Shown here in pieces: positions 22,069 to 34,343 of a stretch of DNA of 64,000 nt. Position numbers and translations under genes: made by a program. The notes beneath the pieces are model-generated. The model was not told where the DNA came from. It made no database searches and was given only the letters and a program-made list of their open reading frames with translations. Positions within the stretch are counted from its first letter, which is position 1; each line of letters opens with the position of its first letter. Origin of the DNA: Diaporthe sp. PMI_573 (lineage: Eukaryota > Ascomycota > Sordariomycetes > Diaporthales > Diaporthaceae); assembly GCA_021399435.1 (NCBI GenBank), contig JAJTUP010000049.1, positions 62,001 to 126,000 of the forward strand, read 5' to 3'.

Positions 22069-24543
22069 GGTCCATTGAAACTCACTTGAAATAAAATCGG
22101 TGGCGTAAAACTCAATTGCCTTCATAATGTTGGAGCTTTGGGTATATTGGGCGGAGATCGTTACATCCTCGGGGCTAATCCCTTCACAGAATTTGGTACA
22201 GTAAGGCCAAATATCTGAGTTCCGTGTGTAGACGACGGCCGATGGCATGTTCTTTCGGAACTAGACCTCAGACAAGCCTAGTCTGAGAATGTCCGGATGT
22301 TGTAGTGAACCCCCATGCCAGTGGCTGGCCCGGACTATGAGCTACCCCGAGCTATGCGTTTGACAGCTCGGCTAGCGAGGCCCCCGCTTAGTGCCCCAGC
22401 TTAGTGCTCCAGCTTGAAGGACTATATTGATCTCGTCAAACATGGGTAGAGTTAAAAAAAAAAAAAAAAAAAAAAAGGTTGGTCGACATGTCTATGACTT
22501 CCGTGCGACAAGCCAAGATTGCCGCCGGATGCCAGGGAAGAACAGAGTCAGTTTCACTGCAGCATGTCTCGGTCTCATCGATCTGGGCCAGTCTGGAAGA
22601 CACCCAGAAATTCGGGACTATGCACTGCCACCGCTCGCCCTGCCATGACCACGAGGAGCACGGTCAGGACAGGAGAAATGCTACCGTGCTCAGGGAACAA
22701 CCTGCGCAGACAATGCAGCCGAACGCATCGTAATGCTTCTCCGCATCATCGTGTGACACCCTTTCTGTGGTCCCTGTCCCTGGGCATGTCACAGCAACGC
22801 AAAAAGCAAATGACTGATGACCAGTCTATGTCGGACCTTGCTCGGTATGTTTACCAAGCCTCGCTCGCCTCGTCCACATGCTGGCCCAAGCTGGAAACGG
22901 AAACATTCATCACGGGCCAACAGACAGATAACTGCGGCGTGAATTACTCGTTTCACCCGCCAACCGAGCGGGCACTACGTCTAGTATCAAGACGGGGTTA
23001 ACGAACGTGCCGCCTCCTTCGCGAGCCGGGTATATGGAAGCTGCCGCGAGCCGTCCAGCCTAGACTGAAACCCCCGCGGGCTCTTATTGGAGGATAGTCT
23101 GGGGTAATTCTGGGGTGCATAAGGCGGATCCCCGGGGGTGTGAAGTGTCAAGGAGCTCCATTGGATTCCCTATTCGGCTCCCCGCCCAGTTATTCCCGCC
23201 AGTGCCCGCCCACCTCGCTCAAATGCCCACCCTCCCGCATGTCTCGGCAGCTCTGGACGACCAAGCATGCTAACGTAGCCAACACGAAAAAGTCATGCAC
23301 CCAGAGCTGCATCCCCCGCATCTGTGGGCATCGTGGGTCGCCGGGGGCTAGGGAGTGGCTTGGAGTCCGCGCAATTGAGGCTCGCTTGATACTCGAACTA
23401 GCCAAGCGACGAGGTATCGGAAATCGGTGGCAGGTCAGCAACATGTATCCGAGTACGTGTGTATCTACCCCCACTGCACAGCGTTGCACAACTGCCAGCA
23501 GCCCGCGCTTATCCGGACAATATTTCTGATGTCCATGTCTCTCAATCGAAGTCGGGAACAGCCAATGATCGAGCTGAAGTTTGACCCCGCAGAGCCGGCT
23601 CAAATGGTGATGTTACGCCATGGAGCGCGGATCTCTTGCACCGCGCCCAGAAATCCCCCGCAGAGCTGTAAGCTGGGTATCTTCGGCTCTGCATAATTTG
23701 ATTCGTCGATCTTGCTCTCATCGACATCGATTGCAATTGAGCCAACTAACCAGACCGGACTGCCCGGTACCAAGTACATGTTACCGTTTCACTCGGGATA
23801 TCGGCTGAAGCACATCGAGTACTGTGCATGAGACCTGCCTGCCCTATTCTCCAGTGTTGCTTTCCCCACCACTCACGTATTCGAGTACGAAGAATCACTT
23901 GGCGGTACATGCCGTCGTCTTGGGAATGTACTCGAGACGTTCATCGAAGCGCTCTCTCCTCCACTTGCCGTCCAGCCGTTGATGATTCGAAGCTCCCTCG
24001 AAAGAAGGTTTGGACCATTGCAACAGGCTCCCCAGCAGTCCGGGACTAGCTGTCTCAGCCGAGTCGACACAACAGAAAGCACAAGGAGCTTATCCCCCAG
24101 TCCCAAAGCTTGAGGTTGCATATGACCTCGACGACGATAGCCATCATTGGTGCCCGCAGAGGGCCCAAGGAGGGGACCTGCAACGAAGGAGCGCATTATC
24201 AATGGCTGACTTGCGTCGTCACTTCTTGGAAATGGAGCTGCAACGAGCTGCAGAGAGCTGCAACGGGCGATTCTCGGAATCCCAAGCTGGGATAGCTGTC
24301 GATGGGGAAGTTACTTTGGCCCAACATGATCGATGCCACCACCAGGGATGAACTCCTGCATCTGTGGGGAAGCAATCGACCTTGGGGAGGGTCCCATTGA
24401 CTGTCGTTGACTGCACACCTATAGCCAGTCCCTACATAAACCCTTCTTGGGACCCTTACACTTCCCTTCTACTTTCTCCTTCTAACCAGGAGCTACCATC
24501 TCCCTCATATATGTAAAAGTCAAGTATACCTCAGCCAGCAATC
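22069..24543. other. Long gene-poor spacer (2.5 kb)
   Basis: No gene is supported. It holds a 23-base A tract (22454-22476) and a short direct repeat (CGCTTAGTGCCCC / AGCTTAGTGCTCC near 22386-22412). The last few hundred bases contain a CT-rich leader with TACATAAACCC near 24432, probably the alcohol-oxidase promoter. Confidence 0.5.
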
Positions 24544-26833
24544 ATGGGAGAGTACATCGCCAACCCGTCGTTGAGCACTCTCCCGGAGGAGTTTGATATC
24601 ATCGTATGTGGTGGCGGAAGCTGTGGTTGTGTGGTGGCCGGCCGGTAAGACTTCTTCTGCTTGGAAGCTGACGACGTCGAGAATGACAGCGAGCTAACAA
24701 TTTTGAAGGCTGGCCAACTTGGATCACAACCTGAAGGTCCTCCTCATCGAGGCTGGTGAGAGCAACCTCAACAACCCATGGGTATACCGACCGGGGATTT
24801 ACCCCCGGAACATGAAGTTGGACTCAAAAACGGCCTCATTTTATGAATCCCGTCCGTCCAAATGGCTCGCCGGCCGAAAGGCTGTCGTGCCATGCGCCCA
24901 CATTCTCGGCGGTGGCTCATCCATCAACTTCATGATGTACACACGTGCCTCGGCCTCGGACTACGATGACTTCCAGGCCAAGGGCTGGACGACAAAGGAG
25001 CTCCTGCCACTCATGAAGAAGCACGAGACGTACCAGCGCCCATCGCACAACCGGAATCTGCACGGATACGAGGGCCCCATCAAGGTCTCGTTCGGAAACT
25101 ATACATACCCCATCAAGGACGACTTTCTCCGGGCCGTCGAGACCCAGGGTATCCCTGTCGTCGATGACCTGCAGGATCTCGTCACTGCCCACGGCGCCGA
25201 GCAGTGGCTGAAGTGGATCAACCGCGACACCGGCCGCAGGAGTGACAGCGCTCACGCCTATATCCACTCCACCCGAGCCGTTCACTCGAATCTGTACCTT
25301 GCCACCAACACCAAGGTCGAGAAGGTCGTCATCGAGAACGGCCGCGCGGTCGCCGTCCAGACCGTCCCCACGAAGCCGTGCGGAGGCATGCGCAAGGGCA
25401 AGACGTTCAAGGCGAAGAGGCAGATTATCGTGTCCGGCGGTACGCTGTCGTCACCGCTCATCCTCCAGCGCTCTGGTATCGGTGACCCCAAGAAGCTGCA
25501 GGCTGTTGGCGTCAAGCCTATCGTTGACCTGCCCGGTGTCGGTCTCAACTTCCAGGACCACTACCTCACGTTCTCTACATACCGTGCGAAGCCTGACACG
25601 GAGAGTTTCGATGACTTCATCCGTGGCGACCCAGAAACCCAGAGGAGTAAGCAGAACCTTTCAATTCATACCCATTTATATGCAGTAGTGCAAATTGCTG
25701 ATCAATTCTCAAACAGAGGTATACGAGGAGTGGAACCTCAAAGGCACCGGCCCCCTGGCCACGAACGGCATTGAGGCTGGCGTCAAGATCCGGCCCACGC
25801 CCGAGGAGCTCAACGAGTTCGAGAAGTGGCCGACGCCGCATTTCAAGGACGGCTGGAAGTCTTACTTTGAGAAGAAGCCTGATAAGCCCGTCATGCACTA
25901 CAGCGTCATCAGTGGCTGGTTCGGCGACCACATGCTCATGCCCGCTGGCAAGTTCTTCACAATGTTCCACTTCCTCGAGTACCCGTTCTCGCGTGGTTTC
26001 ACGCATATCAAGAGCCCGGACCCGTACGAGGCTCCCGACTTCGACACGGGCTTCATGAACGACGAGCGGGACATGGTCCCCATGGTCTGGGGTTACATCA
26101 AGTCGCGTGAGACGGCCCGTCGCATGGATGCGTACGCTGGTGAGGTCGAGGCTATGGTATGTATCTTGAAAAAGTCTACTCAAATTCTCATTGTCCGTCA
26201 AAGCTGACCACGTACCCCAAGCACCCGTTCTACGACTACGACTCTCCTGCCCGCGCCCACGACATGGACCTTCAGACGACCAAGGCCTACGCCCTGCCGG
26301 GCAACCTGTCTGCCGGCCTGGGCCACGGCAGCTGGTCGAGCCCGCTGACCGAGGCGCAGAAGAAACCTATCTCGACTTACCTCAACTCAAACCAGAAGGA
26401 GGTCCGTGATGAGCTGCAGTACACCAGCAAGGATATCGAGGCCATCGAGGAGTGGGTCAAGCGCCACGTCGAGAGCACCTGGCACAGCCTGGGAACCTGC
26501 TCCATGGCCCCCAAGGAGGGCAACAGCATCGTCAAGCACGGCGTTCTCGACGAGCGCCTGAACGTCCACGGCGTCAAGGGCCTCAAGGTTGCTGATCTGT
26601 CTATCTGCCCTGACAACGTTGGCTGTAAGTTTTGATTCTATGTCTTGCTTGACTTTACCCTCGAACAAGAGCTGATTGAATATGCAGGCAACACATATTC
26701 CACCGCCCTTCTCATTGGTGAGAAGTGTGCAGTCCTCACCGGTGAGGACCTTGGATACTCCGGCTCTGCTCTTGACATGAAGGTTCCCGAGTACAACGTC
26801 CCTGGCGAGATGAAGCACCCGCTTCGCCTGTAA
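24544..26833 (+). CDS. Alcohol oxidase-type GMC oxidoreductase
   Basis: Predicted 675-residue FAD enzyme, the normal length for fungal alcohol (methanol) oxidase. Five exons: 24544-24644, 24709-25646, 25717-26156, 26222-26624 and 26688-26833. The Rossmann motif GGGSCG is at residues 23-28, followed by VLLIEAGE. The GMC signature region ([22 protein letters not shown]) follows. The second GMC signature ([18 protein letters not shown]) and the catalytic pair His581 (STWHSLGTC) and Asn629 (NVGCNTYS) are present. It oxidises short primary alcohols to aldehydes with H2O2 release, usually in peroxisomes. The C-terminus ends in Leu-Arg-Leu, only a weak match to a peroxisomal PTS1 signal. In non-methylotrophic fungi the enzyme may act on methanol from pectin or lignin demethylation; a pectate lyase lies far downstream, which proves nothing. 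Confidence 0.92.
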
Positions 26834-27265
26834 AAGTATTGAAATTGGATCTGGGAAGTGACTCGCTGGCATGAGAACATCGCCAATTTGATGAATAGCT
26901 GAATTTTCCTTGACACGAAGTAATGGTATAAGCCAGAGGATCAGATTGATTTGCAGCCGAAAAACATTTGGATGCTATGGTCGAGTTCTTCTGAAATGGT
27001 GGTTTTCACATTCTTGTTCGTCCGAGACGATCCTGACACTCAGTCAAAATATCATCTTCATTCGCTGCTTCTCGTCTAAGTACGACCTCGTGCTAGACTC
27101 ACTTCTCGTGCAATTGACCGCAGGCAGTGAAAGGTGCCTCGCGGCTAGTTATCTAAGTTGCTGTCTCCAACACCAACACAACACAGTGATTATGACTTGT
27201 ATAATTACTTCATTGCACCATAAGTTCGCTGATATCCCGTCGTTCTCCCCGCGGGATCTCAACAA
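26834..27265. other. Convergent spacer
   Basis: This 432-bp stretch between two genes reading towards each other holds their 3' ends. Nothing else is seen. Confidence 0.5.
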
Positions 27266-28465
27266 TTACCGTCTCCTATCGTAAGGGGAAGGTGGTCCAG
27301 GCGGTCCATCATATCCCGAACGCGTCCTCGGCCTCGACGGCCGTGGCGGCTCAAGTATCGGCGGGGCATTAGTTCGAGGAGATACCTGAACAACTCGAGT
27401 AAATTGGCCCTGCCTCCACCCATCGCCAGGATACCGCAGGTCGGGCCCGGCCCTGGATGGGGGGCGACCCTGCCTCACCCCAGACACGTGAACCCTCGGA
27501 TCCCTCTCGTCCGGCCGTCGCTGCGACTTTGGCCCAGTCGTGGAGCTGCTTGACTCTGATGACTCGTAGACATTATAGTTCTCCGCCGCCGGCCTCCTTC
27601 GCATGCCAAGCGGGACAGGGCCCCGGCTGCCGGCCCTCCCGGATGCCGTTGCTCCGCCGCCGCCGCCGCCTCCTCCTCCGTTGAGCCGCGGGCTTGCGAG
27701 TTCCTCGGGACCGTCCCCGCCGTCGCGCAGCTGCTTCAGCATCATGCGCATGCACGTCACCTCCCGCTCCATCCTGCGCAGCATCACCCGCTGCACCTCG
27801 TCCGCCAGCTTGACGACGTCGGACTTGGTCTGCCACCAGATGAACCGGTGCGAAAAGTCGCACCGGTACACGGCTGACCAATCCGCGAATCCCACGGTGT
27901 CCCCATGCATTTCGACATCGTCCTCCCGAATAGTCTTCTCATCGATGTTGAATTCCTTCTCAGCCCACGCGTCCGCGTTCCGCACCGCCTCCGACCGACT
28001 CCCGCTCCGAATCAGGAACGGCCGCTCCAGGCTCTTGAACTGCCTCCACAGGTCCCTGACGGTCTGGTAGTGCAGCCCGAGGGTCTGCTCCGAATAGCTC
28101 AGCGCGTATGTCTGCCCACCGCGGAGGTTGCCGCTGCTGGCCCGCGGGCTGAGTCCGTTCCGGCTCGAGCTGCGCGCCCGCCCTGCGTGCGCCGGGTGCA
28201 GCGGACGCTGGCTCCTCATCTGTGCCTTTCTGTTGCGAAGCTCGCGTGTCTGCTGACGAAGGGCTTCCCTTTCCTCCAGCAGCTGTGCCCGCAGGTTCCC
28301 CAGGGCGTCGCGGATCTCGACGGGTGCGCTGCGGACGGTGCCTAGGAAGTTGGCGTAGAGGGCGAGGAGGTTGAGGACTGTAATTATGAATGATATTATT
28401 CCTATCACGAAGGATATGTAGGAGAGGGTGGGTGGAAAGGACGTCGGCCCGGATGAGTTGTCCAT
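27266..28465 (-). CDS. Single-pass membrane protein of unknown function
   Basis: Intronless, 399 residues, ATG at 28465. Residues about 14-45 form one strong membrane segment (SYISFVIGIISFIITVLNLLALYANFL), followed by a short coiled-coil-like stretch (LRAQLLEEREALRQQTRELRNR). A compact middle part is rich in Trp and charged residues (DLWRQFKSLERPFLIR, then FADWSAVYRCDFSHRFIWWQTK). A helix (QRVMLRRMEREVTCMRMMLKQL) comes next, and the tail is disordered and Gly/Pro/Arg/Ser-rich with a nine-glycine run. This resembles hypothetical proteins common in filamentous fungi. The topology is N-terminus anchored with the bulk in the cytosol, by inference. No function can be assigned. Confidence 0.7.
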   Translation of the reverse strand: MDNSSGPTSFPPTLSYISFVIGIISFIITVLNLLALYANFLGTVRSAPVEIRDALGNLRAQLLEEREALRQQTRELRNRKAQMRSQRPLHPAHAGRARSSSRNGLSPRASSGNLRGGQTYALSYSEQTLGLHYQTVRDLWRQFKSLERPFLIRSGSRSEAVRNADAWAEKEFNIDEKTIREDDVEMHGDTVGFADWSAVYRCDFSHRFIWWQTKSDVVKLADEVQRVMLRRMEREVTCMRMMLKQLRDGGDGPEELASPRLNGGGGGGGGGATASGRAGSRGPVPLGMRRRPAAENYNVYESSESSSSTTGPKSQRRPDERDPRVHVSGVRQGRPPSRAGPDLRYPGDGWRQGQFTRVVQVSPRTNAPPILEPPRPSRPRTRSGYDGPPGPPSPYDRRR

Positions 28466-30197
28466 GGTTGGTTGTGTTTGGTGCTGTCACCGGTTGCTTT
28501 GGCCCTGTGTTTGGGTCCTCGAGGAAAGTGTTAATCTATGGAAAGAGTGACACTCGAGAGATATTGCAATAGTTTTTCACATCCTTTGCTCCCGGTCGTC
28601 CTCGTGGTCGTCTCTATTGAAGTTTTCCCATCCAACGACCGGTGATGATTGATGAGGAGGCCCTGCCACCATTCTTGCCGTGCGGTGCGGATGGCACTCT
28701 GACATACTAGCAAGACGGGCGACCCGCTTCCGGCAGCAGTAGTTGCAATGTTATGATGACGTTGGGCTGTTAGTCGCGATACTAATAATGTGTCATGAGA
28801 CGAGCAGGGCACTAACCATGCGAGTTGCATGGAACCGGGGTCAAGATCGTAGGGGACCTCGACGCCGTCATTAGGTTCGCACCCCGAGTTCTGGCACATC
28901 TCAGGGATAGTTGGGCTCCGTGGCAGCAATGGGCCAAGGTGCCAAAACAAAAATCGAGACGTCCAAGGAGTGCCTGAGGCCCGGTATTGGGCAGCGAAGT
29001 GGGACATCTCGGAAGTGAGCATGAATATTATTACTCTTGAGAGGAGCTGCGATCGTGGCTTGGCATAGGGAATCGGCCCAATTCATGCAAGCCAGCCAAA
29101 AGCTTATGGCTGCGATAGTGCAGATTGGCTCTGATAAGGGCCACAACACACTCTGACCAGGCATGATGCTGGTCTCTGGACCGAGAGTTTGGTCGACCTG
29201 GGAACCGAGTCGGTAGCGTCAGATTGTTGTGACAACAAAGGCTTCAATTTAACCTGAGCACGTCAGAAGAGAACGATGGTTTCAGTTCATGGGGACATGT
29301 GGAGCACCCAGGTATCTTTTACAGTGCATTGGCCATCGAAAAATATGTGCAGTGACGATGCCGTGCTCGTGTGTAGAGGACTGACAATAAACTTCAATTT
29401 GCGTCGAGGAATTCTCCCGGGTAAATTGGTGAAATTTGGTCTGTGACCCACTTACAGATGCCTCAATAAGGCCTTGCCGAAATGCTATAAGGGATGAAAT
29501 CATGCATATTTCAACATGACAGCCGTCTCAGTATTCACACGGAAGCGAGAATCGATATTCAATATCAACTAAAGTTGGACAAAATCTGTGTTCCAAGTTG
29601 TGCTGGCAAAAGGCCGCACGTGTTAAGTCAGGGTTCAACTGCAGAATCATAGTTTGGCTTTGCTGAAAACGAGCCAATCCTGATGATGGATCTGGTCCTT
29701 CGCAACGTCAAGTTGAATATTTCGGAACCCTCCGATAGTTCAGTTAGTTTCTGTCTCGCTCGTCGGCCATCGCGCTCGCTCTTTAAATAATGATGAACTA
29801 CCTACCACCACTGCCGGTCGGAGTGCCCAGGAATGCAAGATCTCCAGCTTGCGGGGACGAAAGACTATCTCCGCTAGCATCTGGGCAGCTGTGTGCATGT
29901 TGGAGATCTGGTGTGTCAGCAATACCGTCCGGAGGTAGGCTTACTTCCCCGCAGCCTTCACTGGCCGGGATTTCGAATTTCCGACCTCGCTGTCGCGAAG
30001 TCGATGCGAGCGGCGCTGAGAAAGACTCTCACATACTCCTCGTGACAAAGTCGTTTGTTTAAAAAGAAACGCGAGTTTCCAAAGAATGGGCTACGAAGTG
30101 AAAATGTCAATGTGGAGCTCTCTCGTCCCCGCTGCGGAGTGAAACTGGAACTAGACTACACCTCTTTGCACTCAAGTCGATCGCCGCTTTGCCCATC
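28466..30197. other. Gene-poor divergent spacer (1.7 kb)
   Basis: It separates the membrane protein and the monooxygenase, which are transcribed outward. A 163-codon open frame on the minus strand (29022-28531) overlaps only low-quality sequence and is not accepted. No other structure is seen. Confidence 0.5.
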
Positions 30198-32135
30198 ATG
30201 AACGACTCGTCCAATATTATCCACACAGATGTCCTCATCTGCGGCTCCGGGTCCGCCGGACTGATGGCAGCCCTCTGGCTTGCGAAATACGGTATCGCCT
30301 TCCGTGTCCTCGAGCGCCGCGACGGGCCGCTCGTCAAGGGACAGGCTGACGGAGTGCAGTGCCGCACGGTCGAGATATTCGAGAGCTTCGGGCTCTCAGA
30401 CCAGCTCCTTCGGGAGTCCTACCATGTGTTGGAGTTGGCCTTCTGGGCTCCAGACCAGGGCACGGATTTGAGCGACGGCGAAAAGGGCGGCATCAAGTGG
30501 TCTCATTACGCCCCTGATACCGAGCCTGGGTTGAGTCATCAGCCTCATGTTATCCTCAACCAGGCTCGTATCAATGAGATGATCACCAAGGAGATGTTAA
30601 GGTGTGGTGGCGCTGAGATCGACTACGGGTACGAGGTGAAGACTGTCCATGTTGACAGCAGCACGGCGCGAGACTCGGACTCGTACCCTGTGACAGTCAC
30701 GGCCCTGAAAAATGGTGTCGAACAGGTCTTCCGAGCGAAGTATGCCTTGGGCTGTGACGGGGCACATTCCGCGGTTCGCAAGGCTCTGGGCTTCAAGATG
30801 CTTGGTGACTCAACCGATGCGATCTGGGGTGTCATGGATCTATATCCGCGCACAACATTTCCCGACATCCGCAAGAAAGCCGTCATACAATCAGCCAGCG
30901 GCAACCTGATTATAATCCCTCGTGAAGGCGACTCCCTTGTCAGGTTCTATATCGAATTACCGCCGGATACCGTGGCCAGCAGAGTCACATTGGAAGATCT
31001 CCAACAGCGGGCCAAATTGATATTCAGACCATATGAAATGGATATCGCAGAGACAACGTGGTGGTCCGCTTACCAAATTGGACAGAGGCTCGCGGATAAC
31101 TTTCATGAGCAATACCGAGTCTTCCTGACAGGCGATGCCTGCCACACCCATAGCCCGAAGGCGGGTCAGGGCATGAATGTCAGCCTGCAAGATGGATACA
31201 ACATCGGGTGGAAACTGGGTTCCTATCTCTCAGGGCAGGCAACTGAGGATCTGGTCAAGACGTACGTCAGCGAACGGCAGCAGACGGCGGCAGAGCTGAT
31301 CGAGTTTGATCGCATGTGGAGCAAGATCTTCAAGACGGGGGCCAATATGACAGGGGCAGATTATGTTCGGGATCAATTTGTGAAAGCGGGGAGATATACG
31401 GCTGGCCAGGCGTACAGGTACGGCAAGTCCATCATCACTTGGCCATCTGGAGAGAGCCCGAAAACGAATGGGACGGTTGTCAATCAGCGGAAATCCCAAC
31501 TAGTGGTGGGAATGCGACTTCCCAGCGCACAAGTTGTGAGGTACAGTGACGGGAAGGTCCACCAGCTCTTGAGCGTTCTTCGGTCGGATCGGCGATGGAG
31601 GATTGTGGTGTTCGCTGGGGACATACAACAGCAAGAAACAAGAGATCGGTTGGATCAAGTCGCCTCAAGTCTGGAGTCGACGGTTCAGACTTTCACAAGT
31701 GAAGGCCAAGACGAGGACAGTGTCATAGAGTGTCTTCTCGTGCTCAAGACACAAAGAACGGGGATCCAGTTGGGCCACATCCCGACGGCCTTCAAGCCTG
31801 TGACAGGGAAACACAAAATTCAAAGTGGGTCGCGGGATACACTTACGAGACAATGATTGCTGACGGTGCATAGGTCTGCACAAGGTTTTTGTTGACGACG
31901 ATAGTTACAACTCGGGGCACGGCCACGCATTTGATACAATCGGAGTCGATCATCATCAAACAATCACAAGTGTTATAGTCCGGCCGGATCAGTGTAAGTC
32001 CACGGCCAACACTAAGCCTTGTTTTCTGATAGCTGGCTCATATTATATCTCCCAGATATCTCGATCATCGTCCACGAACAGGGCGTGGATTCCTTGCGCC
32101 CATTCTTCAAAGGCTTTTTGACCACACAGAGTTAG
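30198..32135 (+). CDS. FAD-dependent aromatic monooxygenase (phenol 2-monooxygenase type)
   Basis: Predicted 608-residue flavoprotein from exons 30198-31824, 31874-31993 and 32056-32135 (introns of 49 and 62 nt). The FAD-binding GSGSAG is at residues 16-21, with the ribose-binding ERRDGP after it. The second FAD motif is the GD of FLTGDACHTHSPKAGQGMN at about residue 310. The C-terminal 170 residues resemble the thioredoxin-like dimerisation domain of phenol hydroxylases, ending FVDDDSYNSGHGHAFDTIGVD and IIVHEQGVDSL. These enzymes hydroxylate phenolics with NADPH and O2. The substrate is unknown; simple phenols or a secondary metabolite are both possible. The ATG at 30198 is preferred because the earlier in-frame start is TTG. 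No biosynthetic core gene is nearby. Confidence 0.88.
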
Positions 32136-32751
32136 CTCGGTTGTGACACTATCAAGACCTGAAAGTCCCTAGTGTCGTATGAGGCACGGCAAATAGGTGG
32201 TTTCGTTTTTAATCCGTGTACGTACGCTTCTTAAGCAGTACGTAGGCGGTCCCTTCACGGCAAATAGATGAGGTCTCGCGAAACGATATGGCAACTCAGT
32301 CTATCTCAGTCATTCCTATAAATTCAGCATATGCATGGGCTGCTTGGGCAAGTTCTTCAAGTAGGAATGATTTTAAGGTCGAGAATCGCCTTGAGAATGG
32401 ACATTAGGATTGTGGATAAGGTACATTTGAGCAAGAAATTATATCCACCTCACAACCTTGGAATGCTCCATGTTTCAAGTAAGGAATGACAACACCTTTC
32501 AGCTTCCTGCCATTGTAATATTTGGAGAAATCATTCAAGACAGTTGACATTACACAACACCAGCATAACCGTGTTTCCTCCGGATTGGATATCAAACTTC
32601 AACGCAGTACTTCGTTGAGCACTCCCTTCGTGACTGTCAGGTGGGTCGGGTCATATCAAGATAAGTGTCCGTCATGTTCAATGACAAATTTGAAAATGAG
32701 AAACCCCCAAGAAAGAAGATAATGGATATAATGAGGAGCCCTCAATAGCAG
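32136..32751. other. Spacer
   Basis: No gene is supported in this 616-bp AT-richer stretch. It begins the accessory-looking part of the window. Confidence 0.45.
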
Positions 32752-33092
32752 TTATTTATCTCCTGTTCTGTCAAGCCATTTCGCGAATACACCTTGTACT
32801 TGTTGTTGCTCATCTGGAGCGATCAGCTCAAGCATTAGTTCTTGATTGTCATACCGGAGATGCTCACACGCAATCTGTAGTCATTCCCATACTTCCTTTT
32901 CAGAAGCTCCTTCAGCTTGATCTCATCAATCCAGGGGCCATGAATCACCTGGGGCTCGCCGTATTGTTCATTAGCCTGGGTAGTTGCCGAGCTGGACCGC
33001 CGTGAGGAACCTGAGTGGCTACTTTGGGCACTAGAACTGCTCGAATCAAACCAGCCCCAGGCACTCCAGAAACGTCTATAACCGTGGTTCAT
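32752..33092 (-). CDS. Small hypothetical protein
   Basis: ATG at 33092. An 85-codon frame reads to a stop at 32835, and removal of a GTATGA..CAAG intron (32854-32793) gives 92 residues ending at 32752. After a Ser-rich linker it has GPWIDEIKLKELLKRKYGNDYRLRVSISG, a predicted helix-strand unit. A second tiny gene at 36539-36861 has a similar plan (a helix with a YG turn followed by I-x-V). Both flank the kinase gene. No known domain is recognised. The exon-intron model is uncertain and the frame may be unspliced. Confidence 0.4.
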
Positions 33093-34343
33093 GACTTGGC
33101 CTTAGCTTGTCTTAGTGGATGATAAGAGTTTAAGAAACAAAGTACTTGATTATAGTGGGCTGGGTGTCAGAGCCCCGCCCGATCAGCCCAAACGGCCTGT
33201 ACCATGTTATATCGAGGTATGATAGCGTCAAGCCCCCCTCACGATAACGCAATGCGGCTCTGCGACCGAAAGAGGGCCCCTCCCTGCTCCGCATGTCTTT
33301 CCCAATTCCGGTCCGAGTAGTAAGGCTTCCAAAGCTCGTGAATGGTCAATGGCTGTATTTCGAACCGGTGTGATTCAATGAAAGAGCTGTTGTTGGACGA
33401 ATCATCGATGCAGCCACAAATGCAGCCAAAATGTTCTGTCCGGAACGTGGCTGGCTATTTCCCGTGGGGGCCGTGGCAAGAGGTGGTGCAGCTCGAGCCA
33501 AAGAGAGGAATTCGCGAGTATTACTTAGTTATCACATTTTTACTGTCGTGGAAAAGGAGTAATCAGACCTTTGCATACAGCGAATGATGGCGGTGGGATG
33601 TTTTCTAGACCCGCATAGATATTTCAGCCGTTCAAAGTGCGGTGTGGGATGGGGGCGCATCGCTCACTCAGCAGCACGCAGACAGGGTTGCAGTGCTGGA
33701 GGGAGGCAGACAATATATCGCGATTGGTAAACTAGAGTGGGCTATGTGTCATTTTCGGGACCACACCCATGCAAGTGAGCCTGGCTAGGATATAAGTTGT
33801 AGGCAACAAGGGAACTCAAGTGCGCATCGGCAGCCTGCCTCGGCCGTCTAGAGCACTTAGGCACACACATCCACCTCCCCTACCACAACCATTGACTCAA
33901 CCGCTCGGCATTTTGTACGCTTCAAAAAATTTCAACTTCTGGGTCATAATTACTGCAGGCTGGGAATTGTTTCCACAAATGTCTTCAAAGGCAAACGAAA
34001 GCACGCAGATTTATTTCTCGTCCTCCTTGACCTAGCTTCCTGCCCGACGACACAGCAGTGTGGCTGCCCAAAGGATATTATCCTGCATCCACTGAAGGAG
34101 GGGTGGTTCCTTGGATAGCACCTTAGGGGATCTGCAAGGTGACCCTAGCGGCTTCTTGATTTGCTGCATGCAACTGCACTTCAATGTTGGCATTGATCAC
34201 CTCGCTGGCGCAGTTGGCCTCAGCCTAGGATAGCATTTGGTTACACATTGCGATCAACCAATATATTTACAGTACTTCAGGAGGCATTCCGGGTGGTCAC
34301 GCATGCCCAGACACATTCGTTATCGCTCTTAGGCCTGTTGCAG
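33093..34343. other. Spacer upstream of the kinase gene
   Basis: No convincing gene is present in 1.25 kb. An upstream kinase exon could lie near the end, since GTTGCAG directly precedes the chosen ATG and looks like a 3' splice site. Confidence 0.4.

Noticed and set aside
22454..22476. A 23-base A tract as a processed-retrogene tail
   Set aside because: No upstream coding remnant or target-site duplication was seen.
23190..23603. A 137-codon minus-strand frame
   Set aside because: It overlaps another frame on the plus strand and neither has family resemblance.
28531..29022. A 163-codon minus-strand frame
   Set aside because: Low-quality composition with no domain and no clear promoter.
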